34,455 nucleotides of DNA from JAGLTA01 sp034660735 (GTDB lineage: Bacteria > Patescibacteriota > Patescibacteriia > JAACEG01): assembly GCA_034660735.1 (NCBI GenBank), contig JAYEJQ010000073.1, positions 1 to 34,455 on the forward strand. The letters are read 5' to 3'. Shown piece by piece: positions 1 to 7,811 of this stretch. Each line of letters begins with the position of its first letter. Positions within the stretch are counted from its first letter, which is position 1. The position numbers and the translations under genes were made by a program. The notes under the pieces are model-generated. The model worked only from the letters and a program-made list of their open reading frames with translations, was not told the DNA's origin and did no database searches.

Positions 1-50
1 GCGAGCAGCGGGGTAAAAAGACCGCTTTTGTGTTTATGGATTTCAACCAT
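1..50 (-). CDS. possible 5' end of a protein truncated by the window edge
   Basis: On the minus strand an ATG at 50-48 opens a frame reading MVEIHKHKSGLFTPLL that runs off the window, with an in-frame TGA just upstream. The last codons lie in what looks like half of the GC-rich palindrome found elsewhere in this window (ccccgctgctcgc), so either the palindrome has entered a coding region or the frame is fortuitous. GAGGT directly abuts the ATG, too close to be a good ribosome binding site. Too short to assign a function. Confidence 0.2.
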   Translation of the reverse strand, partial: MVEIHKHKSGLFTPLL

Positions 51-104
51 ACCTCAAACAAAAAATTCAAGGGTTAGGTTTTTGAATTGTTGGCTGTAGC
101 ATAA

Positions 105-138
105 CAAAAAATGTAAAAAAGTCAATAAAAAAACCGCT
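105..138. repeat. 34-bp direct repeat, copy 1 (3' flank of hicBA)
   Basis: Positions 105-138 and 734-767 are identical over 34 bases. Each copy starts with caaaaaatgt and ends with aaaccgct. The two copies sit in the same orientation on either side of the hicB-hicA pair, and each overlaps an intrinsic terminator. Confidence 0.85.
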
Positions 139-156
139 TCGTGATATCGCGAAACG
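127..156 (-). terminator. intrinsic terminator after hicA
   Basis: On the minus strand a near-palindromic stem (TTCGCGAT/ATCACGAA, with one G-T pair, extended by outer C-G pairs at 135-156) is followed by seven T. It sits about 70 bases after the hicA stop, as expected for the end of the hicBA transcript. Confidence 0.6.
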
Positions 157-223
157 ATTTTATTTTCAACTACAAAAATTAACAATTAAATTTTTAATGT
201 GTTTTAATTATTCAAAAACAACT

Positions 224-445
224 TTATAAATTTAAAAAATCGTCTCTGTTTATCCCTAACTGTTTTAGAATTTCTTTAATAATGGGAATTCCGATATCTT
301 TATTGCCATGCGTATTTGGAATAAATATTTTATGGTTTGCTTTCATTAAATATTCGTGCCTTGTCGCTGGAAACGGACCCGTAAATCCTAATTTTCTTAA
401 TTTTTTTATTAGTATTTTGCGTTGCAATGGAATAATCCTAGACAT
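224..445 (-). CDS. hicA: HicA-family toxin (mRNA interferase)
   Basis: This 73-residue protein belongs to the YcfA/HicA double-stranded-RNA-binding-fold toxins, which cleave mRNA when not bound by HicB. The conserved GF(T)GP segment (residues 20-24), His30 in ATRHEYL (the catalytic-histidine position in the family) and the IPNTHGNKDI stretch (residues 42-51) are all present, so the toxin looks intact. Its ATG overlaps the end of hicB by 8 bases, which implies translational coupling. The length is normal for the family. An intrinsic terminator lies downstream. This copy contrasts with the second, degenerate hicBA pair at 11664-12095. Confidence 0.82.
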   Translation of the reverse strand: MSRIIPLQRKILIKKLRKLGFTGPFPATRHEYLMKANHKIFIPNTHGNKDIGIPIIKEILKQLGINRDDFLNL

Positions 446-695
446 AGGATAATTTATTTATATGAACCATTTTGTTAAAATCCGGCAATTTATGATTTTT
501 TTGCAAACTAACAATTAAATAATCTTCAATTACTTCGGCTACTTGCTGTCTTGCTTCTTCAACAGTATCAGCCTGCGCGAATACGCCCGGAAGTTCTTTC
601 AATATCGCGCACCAACTTTTTGTTTCTTGGTCGTATTCATATCTGACTTTTTTTAACATTTGCTCTATATAATTGTTAATAAATAGATTAAGCAT
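438..695 (-). CDS. hicB: HicB-family antitoxin
   Basis: This 85-residue protein has the partial RNase-H fold of HicB antitoxins. The core runs from VRYEYDQETKSWCAILKELP (about residues 17-36) through the D-T-V-E-E-A-R helix (residues 43-49) to EVIEDYL (54-60). It should neutralise the adjacent HicA and probably represses its own promoter. No separate DNA-binding domain is visible, so it is a short HicB. I keep the upstream ATG because the LNLFINNYIE helix resembles the N-terminus of related HicB proteins. An internal ATG at 659 with agag before it is an alternative start. No Shine-Dalgarno precedes the chosen start. Confidence 0.8.
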   Translation of the reverse strand: MLNLFINNYIEQMLKKVRYEYDQETKSWCAILKELPGVFAQADTVEEARQQVAEVIEDYLIVSLQKNHKLPDFNKMVHINKLSYV

Positions 696-733
696 AATTT
701 TAATTATTTTTTTAATTATTAATTTTAGAATAG

Positions 734-767
734 CAAAAAATGTAAAAAAGTCAATAAAAAAACCGCT
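734..767. repeat. 34-bp direct repeat, copy 2 (5' flank of hicBA)
   Basis: This is identical to 105-138. It lies immediately upstream of hicB and covers one arm of the terminator that ends the zeta-toxin transcript. Confidence 0.85.
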
Positions 768-783
768 GGATAAAATCAGCGGT
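756..783 (-). terminator. intrinsic terminator after the zeta-toxin unit
   Basis: On the minus strand the stem ACCGCTG/CAGCGGT (777-783 with 762-768) is perfect and followed by seven T (756-762). It closes the zeta-toxin/small-ORF transcript and insulates the downstream hicBA pair. Confidence 0.75.
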
Positions 784-818
784 ATTTTAAATTTTTTTTG
801 TTATTTACAATCACAACA

Positions 819-986
819 CTAACAACAATTATTAGCCGTTGCCTTTCCAAACTTCTTATTATATTTTTTAACTAAATCCAATTGATCCTTATTAGCCTTA
901 GCGGCAACCCCGCTAACTATATCTTCCTGTTCTCTAACTGGTAATTTAAAAAAATCATTCAAACTTATTTTTTTATTATTTTTCAT
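819..986 (-). CDS. 55-aa ORF coupled to the zeta toxin; candidate antitoxin or regulator
   Basis: An ATG at 986-984 opens a 55-codon frame ending in TAG at 821-819. Its first 11 bases overlap the last codons of the zeta-toxin gene in another frame (tATGAAAAATAA), the usual arrangement for translational coupling. The protein starts MKNNKKISLNDFFKLPVREQ and continues as a charged, mostly helical sequence (DQLDLVKKYNKKFG) ending NNCC. Known epsilon/PezA antitoxins of zeta toxins are normally encoded upstream and are longer. I do not recognise the family. Candidate antitoxin is an inference from position and size only. A terminator follows at 756-783, so both genes share one short transcript. Confidence 0.55.
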   Translation of the reverse strand: MKNNKKISLNDFFKLPVREQEDIVSGVAAKANKDQLDLVKKYNKKFGKATANNCC

Positions 987-1689
987 ATTTTGTATTTTCT
1001 AATATTTTGTTTAATTTTTCTTCAGAATACTTCATTTTTAAGTAACTGTCAATATGAACATCCAAATAGGATTCCTTAATATTATTACTATAATCTTTAA
1101 TTACTAAATAAACTTTTACTTTATCTTTAAAAATGGATTTAATTTTTATAACATTGTTTTTAGCGTCAAGAAATGATTTAATAAACACTTCTTTGGGAAC
1201 ATTTCTGCCTTCTATTTTTTCCCTTTTTTTGGTAAATTCCCAAGCGACTAACGGATTTTGATAAATATAATGTATTGCAACTTCCCTGTTTTTATTGACT
1301 GATCTCTCAATATTGCGATAAACAATATCAAATTTCGCGAAAGTGCCGTCTAATAATAAATTGTATCTTTTTTTTAAAACATAACTGTAAAGTATATCAA
1401 CTCCTATGGAAGCCGCTCCTTGCACCACGAAAGAATTCGCCCCATTATATTGCGGGATTATTTCCCTAATATCATCAGCGTCAATTCTTATTATATCGCT
1501 ATCAAATTCTTCAATAAATCTTTTAGAATATTCCGTTTTCCCAGCGCCAGGTGAACCAGCCATAAATAATGAAATCGGTTTTTTATTTGGCTTGAAAATT
1601 TTCTCGCTTGCAAATTTTTCACACAGCAAACTTTTATTCTTTTTTATAAATTTTTTAGCGTCTTCGCTGTCTTTTAATAATTTGCTCAT
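976..1689 (-). CDS. zeta-toxin-family P-loop kinase
   Basis: This 237-residue protein is related to zeta/PezT toxins, which phosphorylate UDP-N-acetylglucosamine and block cell-wall precursor synthesis. The Walker A motif GSPGAGKT is at residues 45-52. RIDADDIRE (68-76) matches the zeta segment carrying the general-base aspartate and a substrate-binding arginine. LLLDGTF (111-117) and the Arg-containing region KKREKIEGRNVP complete the kinase core. No membrane segment is present. No epsilon-like antitoxin lies upstream; the only partner is the overlapping 55-aa ORF downstream. An extended -10 element sits 6 bases before the ATG, so the mRNA is probably leaderless. Some zeta-like kinases are not toxins, so toxicity is inferred. 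Confidence 0.75.
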   Translation of the reverse strand: MSKLLKDSEDAKKFIKKNKSLLCEKFASEKIFKPNKKPISLFMAGSPGAGKTEYSKRFIEEFDSDIIRIDADDIREIIPQYNGANSFVVQGAASIGVDILYSYVLKKRYNLLLDGTFAKFDIVYRNIERSVNKNREVAIHYIYQNPLVAWEFTKKREKIEGRNVPKEVFIKSFLDAKNNVIKIKSIFKDKVKVYLVIKDYSNNIKESYLDVHIDSYLKMKYSEEKLNKILENTKYEK

Positions 1690-1695
1690 ATAAAT

Positions 1696-1704
1696 ATTAT
1701 ATCA
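1696..1704 (-). promoter_or_regulatory. extended -10 promoter of the zeta-toxin unit (leaderless)
   Basis: The minus strand reads TGATATAAT, a perfect extended -10 (TGnTATAAT), ending 6 bases before the ATG at 1689. With a normal discriminator, transcription would start at or within a base or two of the start codon, giving a leaderless message. No strong -35 is visible, which an extended -10 does not need. Confidence 0.6.
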
Positions 1705-1809
1705 CAAATTATTATAAAATAAAATTAAAAATAATTTTTATTACTAATAAAATCTTGATAATATTTTTTTGTTTGCTCTAATATTTAAAGTATTTAATAA
1801 AAAATTTAA

Positions 1810-3255
1810 TTACTGAAAAATGATTTCCCATTTTACAGAATCAGAAGAATCTTGAATTGATACCCCCTTTAATTTTAACTCCTCCTTTATACTGTCGGCT
1901 TTTTTATAATCCTTAACTTTTTTAGCGGATTGACGTTCTTCTAATTTTAAACTAATAAAATCCTCAGTTAGATTCCTTTCTGTTAAAATTTTTTCTTTTA
2001 ACTTTGAAAGATATTCATTTGGGCTATCTTCAAATAGTCTTAAAACAGAAGAAATTTTGTTAAAAATTTGAAAAAAGAATTTAAAGATGTCGCTCTTTTC
2101 TTCAGTAGAATATTTATTGGAATCAATAACCTTATTTAACTCTTTGAATATTTCCGTAATTTCTGAAATTACCCTGGGAGTATTAAAATTATCATCCATT
2201 AACTCATTAAACTTTCCCTCAAAATTAGTAATAATTATAGGAACTTTATCTGAGTCAACTTTATCATCCGCGCCATTGGCAAATTCTTCCATTCGCAAAA
2301 GAGTTGTATAAAAATAATAAAGTCTCTTTCTGGCATTCAAAAATAGATCATCTGAAAAATCTATATCGGAACTATAATTATGGGTCAATATTACATACCT
2401 GATTTCTTCTGGAAAATATTTTTTCAAAGCATCCTTAACTGTCAAAAAATTTCCCAAACTTTTACTCATCTTAGTTCCGTTAATCATTACAAGACCGTTA
2501 TGAACCCAGTATTTTGCAAAAGTTTTGCCCGAATATGCTTCGCTTTGGGCAAGTTCATTTTCATGATGAGGAAATATTAAGTCCAATCCGCCCCCATGAA
2601 TATCTATTTCATCGCCAAGATATTTATGAGCCATTACCGAACATTCAATATGCCACCCAGGCCTGCCTTTTGACCAAGGAGAATCCCAATATGGTTCATC
2701 TGGCTTGCGAGGCTTCCACAAAACAAAATCATTATTATTCTTTTTATTTATAGATTCTTCAGAGTTTATCAAATCTTCTCTTTTTCTATTAGACAACTTA
2801 CCGTATTCAGTAAACTTATCAATATCAAAAAATACTTCACCTTTAATAACATAGGCAAAGCCTTTATTGATAAGAACCTGGATGTACTCTATTATATCAG
2901 TAATACAGTCAGTAACTTTCGGCTCATAGGTAGCGTGCTTTACTTTAAGTTTTTCCAAATCTCCTAAATTTTCCTTGATATAATGCTCGCTTACATCCAT
3001 ACTCTCTATACCCTCCTTGTTCGCTCTTTTAATTATCTTGTCATCCACATCCGTCCAGTTTCTTACATATATAATCTTATATCCAAGATACTCAAAATAA
3101 GCTCTTATAACATCATAAACAACTGCTTGCCTAGCATGTCCGATATGAATTTCATCATAAGGAGTTATGCCACAAGCATACATTTTCAACTCACCTTCTG
3201 AAAGTGGTACAAAATATTCCTTTTTCCTTGTTAAAGAACTGTATATTTTTATCAT
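1810..3255 (-). CDS. cysS: cysteinyl-tRNA synthetase
   Basis: This class I synthetase attaches cysteine to tRNA-Cys in the cytoplasm. The 481 residues match the family length. The HIGH signature is exact (residues 37-40) in YDEIHIGHAR, and KMSKS is at 262-266. The structural zinc ligands are visible: Cys28 (YACGITPYD), Cys205 in WHIECS, and His230 to Glu234 in FPHHENE. The C-terminal helical anticodon-binding region (about 300-481) is present. It stands alone, between the zeta-toxin unit and ftsX. A TATAAT at 3285-3280 (minus strand) lies about 25 bases before the start and may be its promoter, but no clear -35 is seen. Confidence 0.97.
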   Translation of the reverse strand: MIKIYSSLTRKKEYFVPLSEGELKMYACGITPYDEIHIGHARQAVVYDVIRAYFEYLGYKIIYVRNWTDVDDKIIKRANKEGIESMDVSEHYIKENLGDLEKLKVKHATYEPKVTDCITDIIEYIQVLINKGFAYVIKGEVFFDIDKFTEYGKLSNRKREDLINSEESINKKNNNDFVLWKPRKPDEPYWDSPWSKGRPGWHIECSVMAHKYLGDEIDIHGGGLDLIFPHHENELAQSEAYSGKTFAKYWVHNGLVMINGTKMSKSLGNFLTVKDALKKYFPEEIRYVILTHNYSSDIDFSDDLFLNARKRLYYFYTTLLRMEEFANGADDKVDSDKVPIIITNFEGKFNELMDDNFNTPRVISEITEIFKELNKVIDSNKYSTEEKSDIFKFFFQIFNKISSVLRLFEDSPNEYLSKLKEKILTERNLTEDFISLKLEERQSAKKVKDYKKADSIKEELKLKGVSIQDSSDSVKWEIIFQ

Positions 3256-3347
3256 AATTCTTATTCTTAATTTTTATTTATTATAACTACAATTTAAGAG
3301 ATTTCTCGCCTATTGATTCAAAATGACAAAAAATAAGCATTTCTAAT

Positions 3348-4262
3348 TTAAGCTTTTAGGTATTTTTTCATAGCTACAAAAGATGATAAAGCGTTTATAA
3401 TTATAATCGCTAAAAATTCCAACCCAAAAATAAAAACGAAATTTACTTTAAAATAATTTATTAAATCAAAATCATATTCTAAAAAATAATTAAGATGCGG
3501 CTGCAAAAAATCTATTACTGGGTAAAAAACAGCTATTAAAAGAAAGAAACTTATAATCGCATAAAATAATTCCTCCACTAAAAATGGCGCTCGTATAAAC
3601 CAGTTGCTTGCTCCAACCAATCTCATAATTTTTATCTCATTGCGATGCGTATAGATAGCGATACGAACTGTGTTAAATACGATTAAAGCTGCGATTAACG
3701 CGAAAAAAGCAATAATAAATATTCCTATTTTTTCAATTTTTGTTTTTATTACTGAAATTTTATTGATAATTATTTTGTGATCTGAAAAATCTTTTTTTTC
3801 AATTATTTTATTGTATTCTTCTTTGTCTAAAATTTTTAAAATCTCTGAATAGTCTTCGCTATTTTTTGCTTTGATCACCAAAACACTATTAAAAATATCC
3901 TCTTCTTTTAAAATTTCTATGGATTCTAAAATAGTTAAATCATCTTTATGTCTTTCTTTAAAAAAAGCCAATGACTGATCGCGATCAATTAAATTTACTT
4001 TTTCAACCTTTTCTAAACTTAACAGTTCGGAACGAATTTTAATAATCTGCATATCTTCGGCTTCTGTTTTAAAATATACGCTTATATCAATTTTATCCTC
4101 TATGGATTTAACCGCCTGCGCTGAAATAACATTCAAAATTATCAAAGTTGTTATTGAAAACAACGTAACGACTAATATCGTAATTGTAACAACCGCAAGC
4201 CAAAAATTACGGTAAAAATTCTGAAAAGCGAATTTGATAATTCTAAAAAATGATGAAAACAT
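3348..4262 (-). CDS. ftsX: cell-division protein FtsX (ABC transporter permease)
   Basis: FtsX and FtsE form a divisome ABC complex that activates peptidoglycan hydrolases across the membrane. The 304 residues show the FtsX layout: one TM helix near 21-45, an extracytoplasmic domain (about 50-170, including ISVYFKTEAED), then three TM helices near 175-200, 228-252 and 268-295. The FtsX motif region RNEIKIMRLVGAS precedes the third TM segment. It follows ftsE on the same strand, but the two are separated by 174 bases holding a GC-rich palindrome, whereas they usually abut or overlap. Confidence 0.93.
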   Translation of the reverse strand: MFSSFFRIIKFAFQNFYRNFWLAVVTITILVVTLFSITTLIILNVISAQAVKSIEDKIDISVYFKTEAEDMQIIKIRSELLSLEKVEKVNLIDRDQSLAFFKERHKDDLTILESIEILKEEDIFNSVLVIKAKNSEDYSEILKILDKEEYNKIIEKKDFSDHKIIINKISVIKTKIEKIGIFIIAFFALIAALIVFNTVRIAIYTHRNEIKIMRLVGASNWFIRAPFLVEELFYAIISFFLLIAVFYPVIDFLQPHLNYFLEYDFDLINYFKVNFVFIFGLEFLAIIIINALSSFVAMKKYLKA

Positions 4263-4340
4263 AATGTAAATTTACAATTACCAATTTGGCAATTATCAAT
4301 CAATTTCTAATTCTCTAATTTTCAATTATTTAAAATAAAT

Positions 4341-4381
4341 TTGTCACCCCGCTGCTCGCGAGCGGCGGGGCAGAATGACAA
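4341..4381. repeat. palindromic element between ftsE and ftsX
   Basis: The outer arms TTGTCA/TGACAA enclose the near-perfect palindrome CCCCGCTGCTCG-CGAGCGGCGGGG. Related copies lie at 6622-6670, 10237-10333 and 28651-28699, and half of one at 1-14. It is much richer in GC than its surroundings. It could form a strong RNA hairpin and reduce read-through from ftsE into ftsX. Confidence 0.85.
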
Positions 4382-4436
4382 TATTTTTTGGTATTATTTA
4401 ATCTAAAAAAACTATCACCACTCGCAAAGACAAAAA

Positions 4437-5117
4437 TTAAAGTATATATTTCCCGCGTTTTTTATCGCTTATTATTTCTCCTTTATCAAGGGTGATCACT
4501 CGTTTCTTTAAAGAATTTACAATCTCATGATTATGCGTCACTAAAACAACAGTCGTCCCAAAATCATTTATCCGCAAAAGCATATCAACAATCTCTTGCG
4601 CATTAAAAGAATCTAAATTTCCAGTCGGCTCGTCGGCCAATAAAAGTTTTGGGCGATGAATTAAAGAGCGCGCGATAACAACCCTCTGCTGTTCTCCGCC
4701 TGAAAGATGCCTCGGATATCTGTCCTCTTTATCTTCTAAATCAACAATTCTTAATGCGCTCGGAACAATATGTTTAATTTTTCTATTTGAATCTCCGCAA
4801 ACTTGAGCGGCAAATGCCACATTTTCAAAAACAGTTTTTTGCGGAAGAAGTTTGAAATCCTGAAAAACAACCCCTATTTGCCGTCGCAAAACTGGAATCT
4901 GGCTTCTTTTAATATTCGTAATGTCCCAGCCGCCGATTGTTATCTGCCCTTCCGTAGGACGTTCTTCGGCGATCAACATCTTAATTAAAGTGCTTTTTCC
5001 TGTTCCACTCTGTCCGACAATAGAAACAAATTCCCTCGGTTTAATATGTAAATTAATATTTCTCAGCCCAGTTATATCTCCTAAATAAATTTTTGACAAA
5101 TTTTCTAACTTAACCAT
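4437..5117 (-). CDS. ftsE: cell-division ATP-binding protein FtsE
   Basis: This is the 226-residue ABC ATPase partner of FtsX, acting at the cytoplasmic face of the division site. Walker A GQSGTGKST is at residues 35-43, the Q-loop FQDFKLLPQ at 85-93, the signature LSGGEQQR at 138-145, and Walker B LLLADEPTGNLD from 158, with the switch histidine in VLVTHNHE. The sequence is FtsE-like over its full length. It is first of the ftsE-ftsX pair. No Shine-Dalgarno is apparent before the ATG. Confidence 0.95.
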   Translation of the reverse strand: MVKLENLSKIYLGDITGLRNINLHIKPREFVSIVGQSGTGKSTLIKMLIAEERPTEGQITIGGWDITNIKRSQIPVLRRQIGVVFQDFKLLPQKTVFENVAFAAQVCGDSNRKIKHIVPSALRIVDLEDKEDRYPRHLSGGEQQRVVIARSLIHRPKLLLADEPTGNLDSFNAQEIVDMLLRINDFGTTVVLVTHNHEIVNSLKKRVITLDKGEIISDKKRGKYIL

Positions 5118-5150
5118 TTATTTAAAATTTTTAATTTTTAATTTTTAATT

Positions 5151-5501
5151 TTAAACTTTAAACTTTTTTTTATCGCCTTGTAGAGTATGAGCTTGAAATG
5201 CATATTCTATGCCTTTTTCATAATTTGTAAAAAGATAATATCCGCTGGATAATAATCCAGAAAAAACAGTAAATTCTATAAAATAAGAATCATCTTTAAA
5301 AATTTTATCAATACCTAAATAATCATCATATACTATTTTTTCAACTTTAAAAGGGCTAAAATTTTGAGTTTTTACTTTAATATCAATATAATTATACCCG
5401 TATTTTTCTTTATCTTGAACCATCTTTATTCCAATAGTTATTTTTAATGGATTATTTTTAACATATAAATAACAAAAAAATATTACTACAAATAATAGCA
5501 A
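5151..5501 (-). CDS. small membrane-anchored protein, unknown; start disturbed by an A-run
   Basis: I do not recognise this 116-residue protein. It has one N-terminal hydrophobic helix (LLFVVIFFCYLYV) followed by a beta-rich extracytoplasmic domain of about 95 residues. The open frame can begin only at a TTG (5501-5499). An ATG at 5535-5533 reads MLSK but is out of frame because of an eight-base homopolymer (5519-5526, A on the coding strand). With seven A it would read MLSKKIIIFSFLLLFVVIFF, a textbook lysine-plus-TM start. The gene therefore probably begins at 5535 and carries a one-base homopolymer indel, either real or an assembly error. It lies between the SPFH gene and ftsE. Confidence 0.55.
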   Translation of the reverse strand: MLLFVVIFFCYLYVKNNPLKITIGIKMVQDKEKYGYNYIDIKVKTQNFSPFKVEKIVYDDYLGIDKIFKDDSYFIEFTVFSGLLSSGYYLFTNYEKGIEYAFQAHTLQGDKKKFKV

Positions 5502-5589
5502 AAAACTAAAAATAATAATTTTTTTTAGAAAGCATAATTTAAAATTTAAAAATTAATTGCAAATTGAAAATTGGTAATTGAAAATTTAG

Positions 5590-6594
5590 TTACAGTCCTT
5601 TAAACATCGGCATTCCTGACTGTGGGTTCACTGGAACATAAATTGTGCCTTCGCGGTCTTTTAATTCTTTAATATAAAGATAATTAAGATAATTTGAACT
5701 TAAACTCTCATTGATAATTTTCTGCGCGTCTTTCTGCCCTGCTGCTTCTATTCTTTTTCTTTCCGCTTCTTTTTCCTCTTTCTGTAAAATAAATTCGTAT
5801 CTCTGCGATTCCTGTTCAGCTGTCAATTTTTCCTGAATAGCGTTTGAAAGTTTTGCCGGCAACTTTATATTCCTCAGTAAAACTTCCTCAACAATAATTC
5901 CGCGTGTGTCAATATCCTTTTTTAATCTTTCTAAAATTTTGATTGACGCTTCCTGCCTTTTTTCTGAATAAATATCTCTTGCTTTATAGTTCGCAACTAC
6001 TTCCCTAATTCCGCTCCTAATTCCTGGGCGGATTATTTTTTCTTCATAATTCAGCCCTAAATCTTTAAAAACATTTGACGCTTTGTTTTCATCTAAATGA
6101 TATAAAACCGTAATGTCTAAATCAACTTCCAACCCTTCTTCAGTTAATGCCCTAATCGCGTCCGCTGACTTTATCTTGCCTTCGCCTTTTACAATACTCA
6201 TTGTGTATTCTTCTGTGCGGATGCTCATTTTGGTGATTTTCGCAATCGGGTTTTTAAGATGAATTCCTGAACTAAATTCTTTCTCCTTGACTTTTCCAAA
6301 AAGATGATAGACGCCTGTTTCGCCTGCTGGAATAACCACTATTGATATCGCTAAAATAATTATTAGTAAAACCGCCGCAGCGATAATCCTTCCAGCGTTT
6401 TTAAATTTTCCCAAATCTATATTCGGGTTGATATTTATTGTTTGATTATCCATAGTATGTTTTTTAATGCTCTTAAAAATAGCAAAAACAACTGCGCCAA
6501 TAATAATTATTGGCAGTATATTTTTACCAAAAAGAGGCATAATTAAAAAAAATAAAAATATTAAAGGTATTAATTTTGATAATTTATCCTGCAT
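5590..6594 (-). CDS. SPFH/prohibitin (band 7) membrane protein
   Basis: This 334-residue protein is of the stomatin/prohibitin/HflK-C type, which forms oligomeric membrane scaffolds, often around proteases. Hydrophobic stretches lie near residues 8-41 and 69-88. The SPFH domain starts at IPAGETGVYHLFGKV (88-102), followed by a charged coiled-coil (AEQESQRYEFILQKEEKEAERKRI is in this region) and a conserved-looking C-terminal tail. The first 47 residues may be an upstream extension, because Met48 (MDNQTININP) is an alternative start that would leave only the second TM helix; neither start has a Shine-Dalgarno. No protease gene adjoins it. Confidence 0.85.
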   Translation of the reverse strand: MQDKLSKLIPLIFLFFLIMPLFGKNILPIIIIGAVVFAIFKSIKKHTMDNQTININPNIDLGKFKNAGRIIAAAVLLIIILAISIVVIPAGETGVYHLFGKVKEKEFSSGIHLKNPIAKITKMSIRTEEYTMSIVKGEGKIKSADAIRALTEEGLEVDLDITVLYHLDENKASNVFKDLGLNYEEKIIRPGIRSGIREVVANYKARDIYSEKRQEASIKILERLKKDIDTRGIIVEEVLLRNIKLPAKLSNAIQEKLTAEQESQRYEFILQKEEKEAERKRIEAAGQKDAQKIINESLSSNYLNYLYIKELKDREGTIYVPVNPQSGMPMFKGL

Positions 6595-6621
6595 ATTAAA
6601 CTTTTTCTATTCTATATTAAA

Positions 6622-6670
6622 TTTTGTCACCCTACCCCGCTGCTCGCGAGCGGCGGGGCGGAATGACAAA
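6622..6670. repeat. palindromic element between mscS and the SPFH gene
   Basis: This has the same core as 4341-4381 (CCCCGCTGCTCGCGAGCGGCGGGG at 6635-6658) with outer arms TTTGTCA/TGACAAA and a short CCTA insertion. Confidence 0.85.
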
Positions 6671-6698
6671 TTTTTTATATAAATATATTTAATTAAAA

Positions 6699-7763
6699 TT
6701 ATTCTCCCGCCTTTTTTTCTAATAAAATAGTCTGGGTTGGAAACGCTATTTCAATCCCTTCTTGATTGAATTTCTCTATAATCTTTAAATTTATGCTTTG
6801 TTGCGTATCCATAAAAACAGTGTAATCGCCAGACAAAATATAATAAACAATTTGAAATGTTAAACTATAATCCCCAAAACTATTAAAATGGACCCTGCTA
6901 TATTCCGCGTTCTCTTGTTTCTCAATAATCTCTTTAATCATCTTTGGAATATTTTTTAACTTTTCAGGCGAAGTGCTATAACTTACTCCTATGTGGTGCA
7001 AATTTCGCCTCTTTTCCATAACTCCAAAATTTCTTATCTGCGATTTTGTTAATTCGCTGTTTGAAACAACAAGTTCTTCGCCTTGCGGAGTCTGAATTCT
7101 CGTTGTTTTAATTCCAATTTTTTTCACGCTTCCCATTTTGTCGCCTAAAACAATAAAATCTCCTACTTTAAACGGTTTGTCAAAATAGATTGAAAAAGAG
7201 CTAAAAAGATCGCCTAAAATATTTTGAAGCGCTAAAGCAACCGCAATTCCGCCAATTCCCATTCCAGCTATCAATGAACTAACATTTACGCCAAGATTAG
7301 AAAGAATAAACAAAAATCCAACTACCCAAAGAATTACTTTAAAAACGCCGCTTAACATTTGCGCCGCGGATTTTGTTGCTTCATCTTCTTCATCTCCCAT
7401 CTTTTTGCGGACAATATAATTTATTAAAATCTGAACAGCAATCATTATCTGATAAATCACCCAAACTAAAAGGGCTATATATAAAACTTTTGAGGCAATC
7501 TCGCTTAAAGTTAAAAATTGCAAAGCAAAATAAAAGGCTAAAAAAGAATAGAATGGCGGTTTCAGAGTATTCACAATTTCAATCAAAGTGTCGTCAATAT
7601 CTGTTTTGGTTTTTAGCGCTAATTTCTTTAATTTTTTTAAAATAATTGTCTGAAATAATTTTAGAATTATTAAAAACACGAAAAACGCAAAAATAGCGAT
7701 CAAAAAATCCTGAATAATATTTCCTAAAAATTCTACTTGTAAAAAATTTTGCTGATTATCCAT
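6699..7763 (-). CDS. MscS-family mechanosensitive ion channel
   Basis: This 354-residue small-conductance channel releases solutes on osmotic downshock. TM segments lie near residues 18-40, 70-85, 92-115 and 138-157. The pore helix starts near 159 and is rich in Gly and Ala (AGMGIGGIAVALALQNILGD), the hallmark of the family. It is followed by the beta domain (DKPFKVGDFIVLGDKMGSV, then RIQTPQGEELVVSNSEL) and the mixed C-terminal domain. An acidic insert (MGDEEDEATKS) precedes TM4. It lies 48 bases downstream of trpS on the same strand and could be co-transcribed with it. Confidence 0.93.
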   Translation of the reverse strand: MDNQQNFLQVEFLGNIIQDFLIAIFAFFVFLIILKLFQTIILKKLKKLALKTKTDIDDTLIEIVNTLKPPFYSFLAFYFALQFLTLSEIASKVLYIALLVWVIYQIMIAVQILINYIVRKKMGDEEDEATKSAAQMLSGVFKVILWVVGFLFILSNLGVNVSSLIAGMGIGGIAVALALQNILGDLFSSFSIYFDKPFKVGDFIVLGDKMGSVKKIGIKTTRIQTPQGEELVVSNSELTKSQIRNFGVMEKRRNLHHIGVSYSTSPEKLKNIPKMIKEIIEKQENAEYSRVHFNSFGDYSLTFQIVYYILSGDYTVFMDTQQSINLKIIEKFNQEGIEIAFPTQTILLEKKAGE

Positions 7764-7811
7764 AAGTTTTACGATTATTTATATAATAACAAACTTTAAA
7801 AAAATGGCAAA

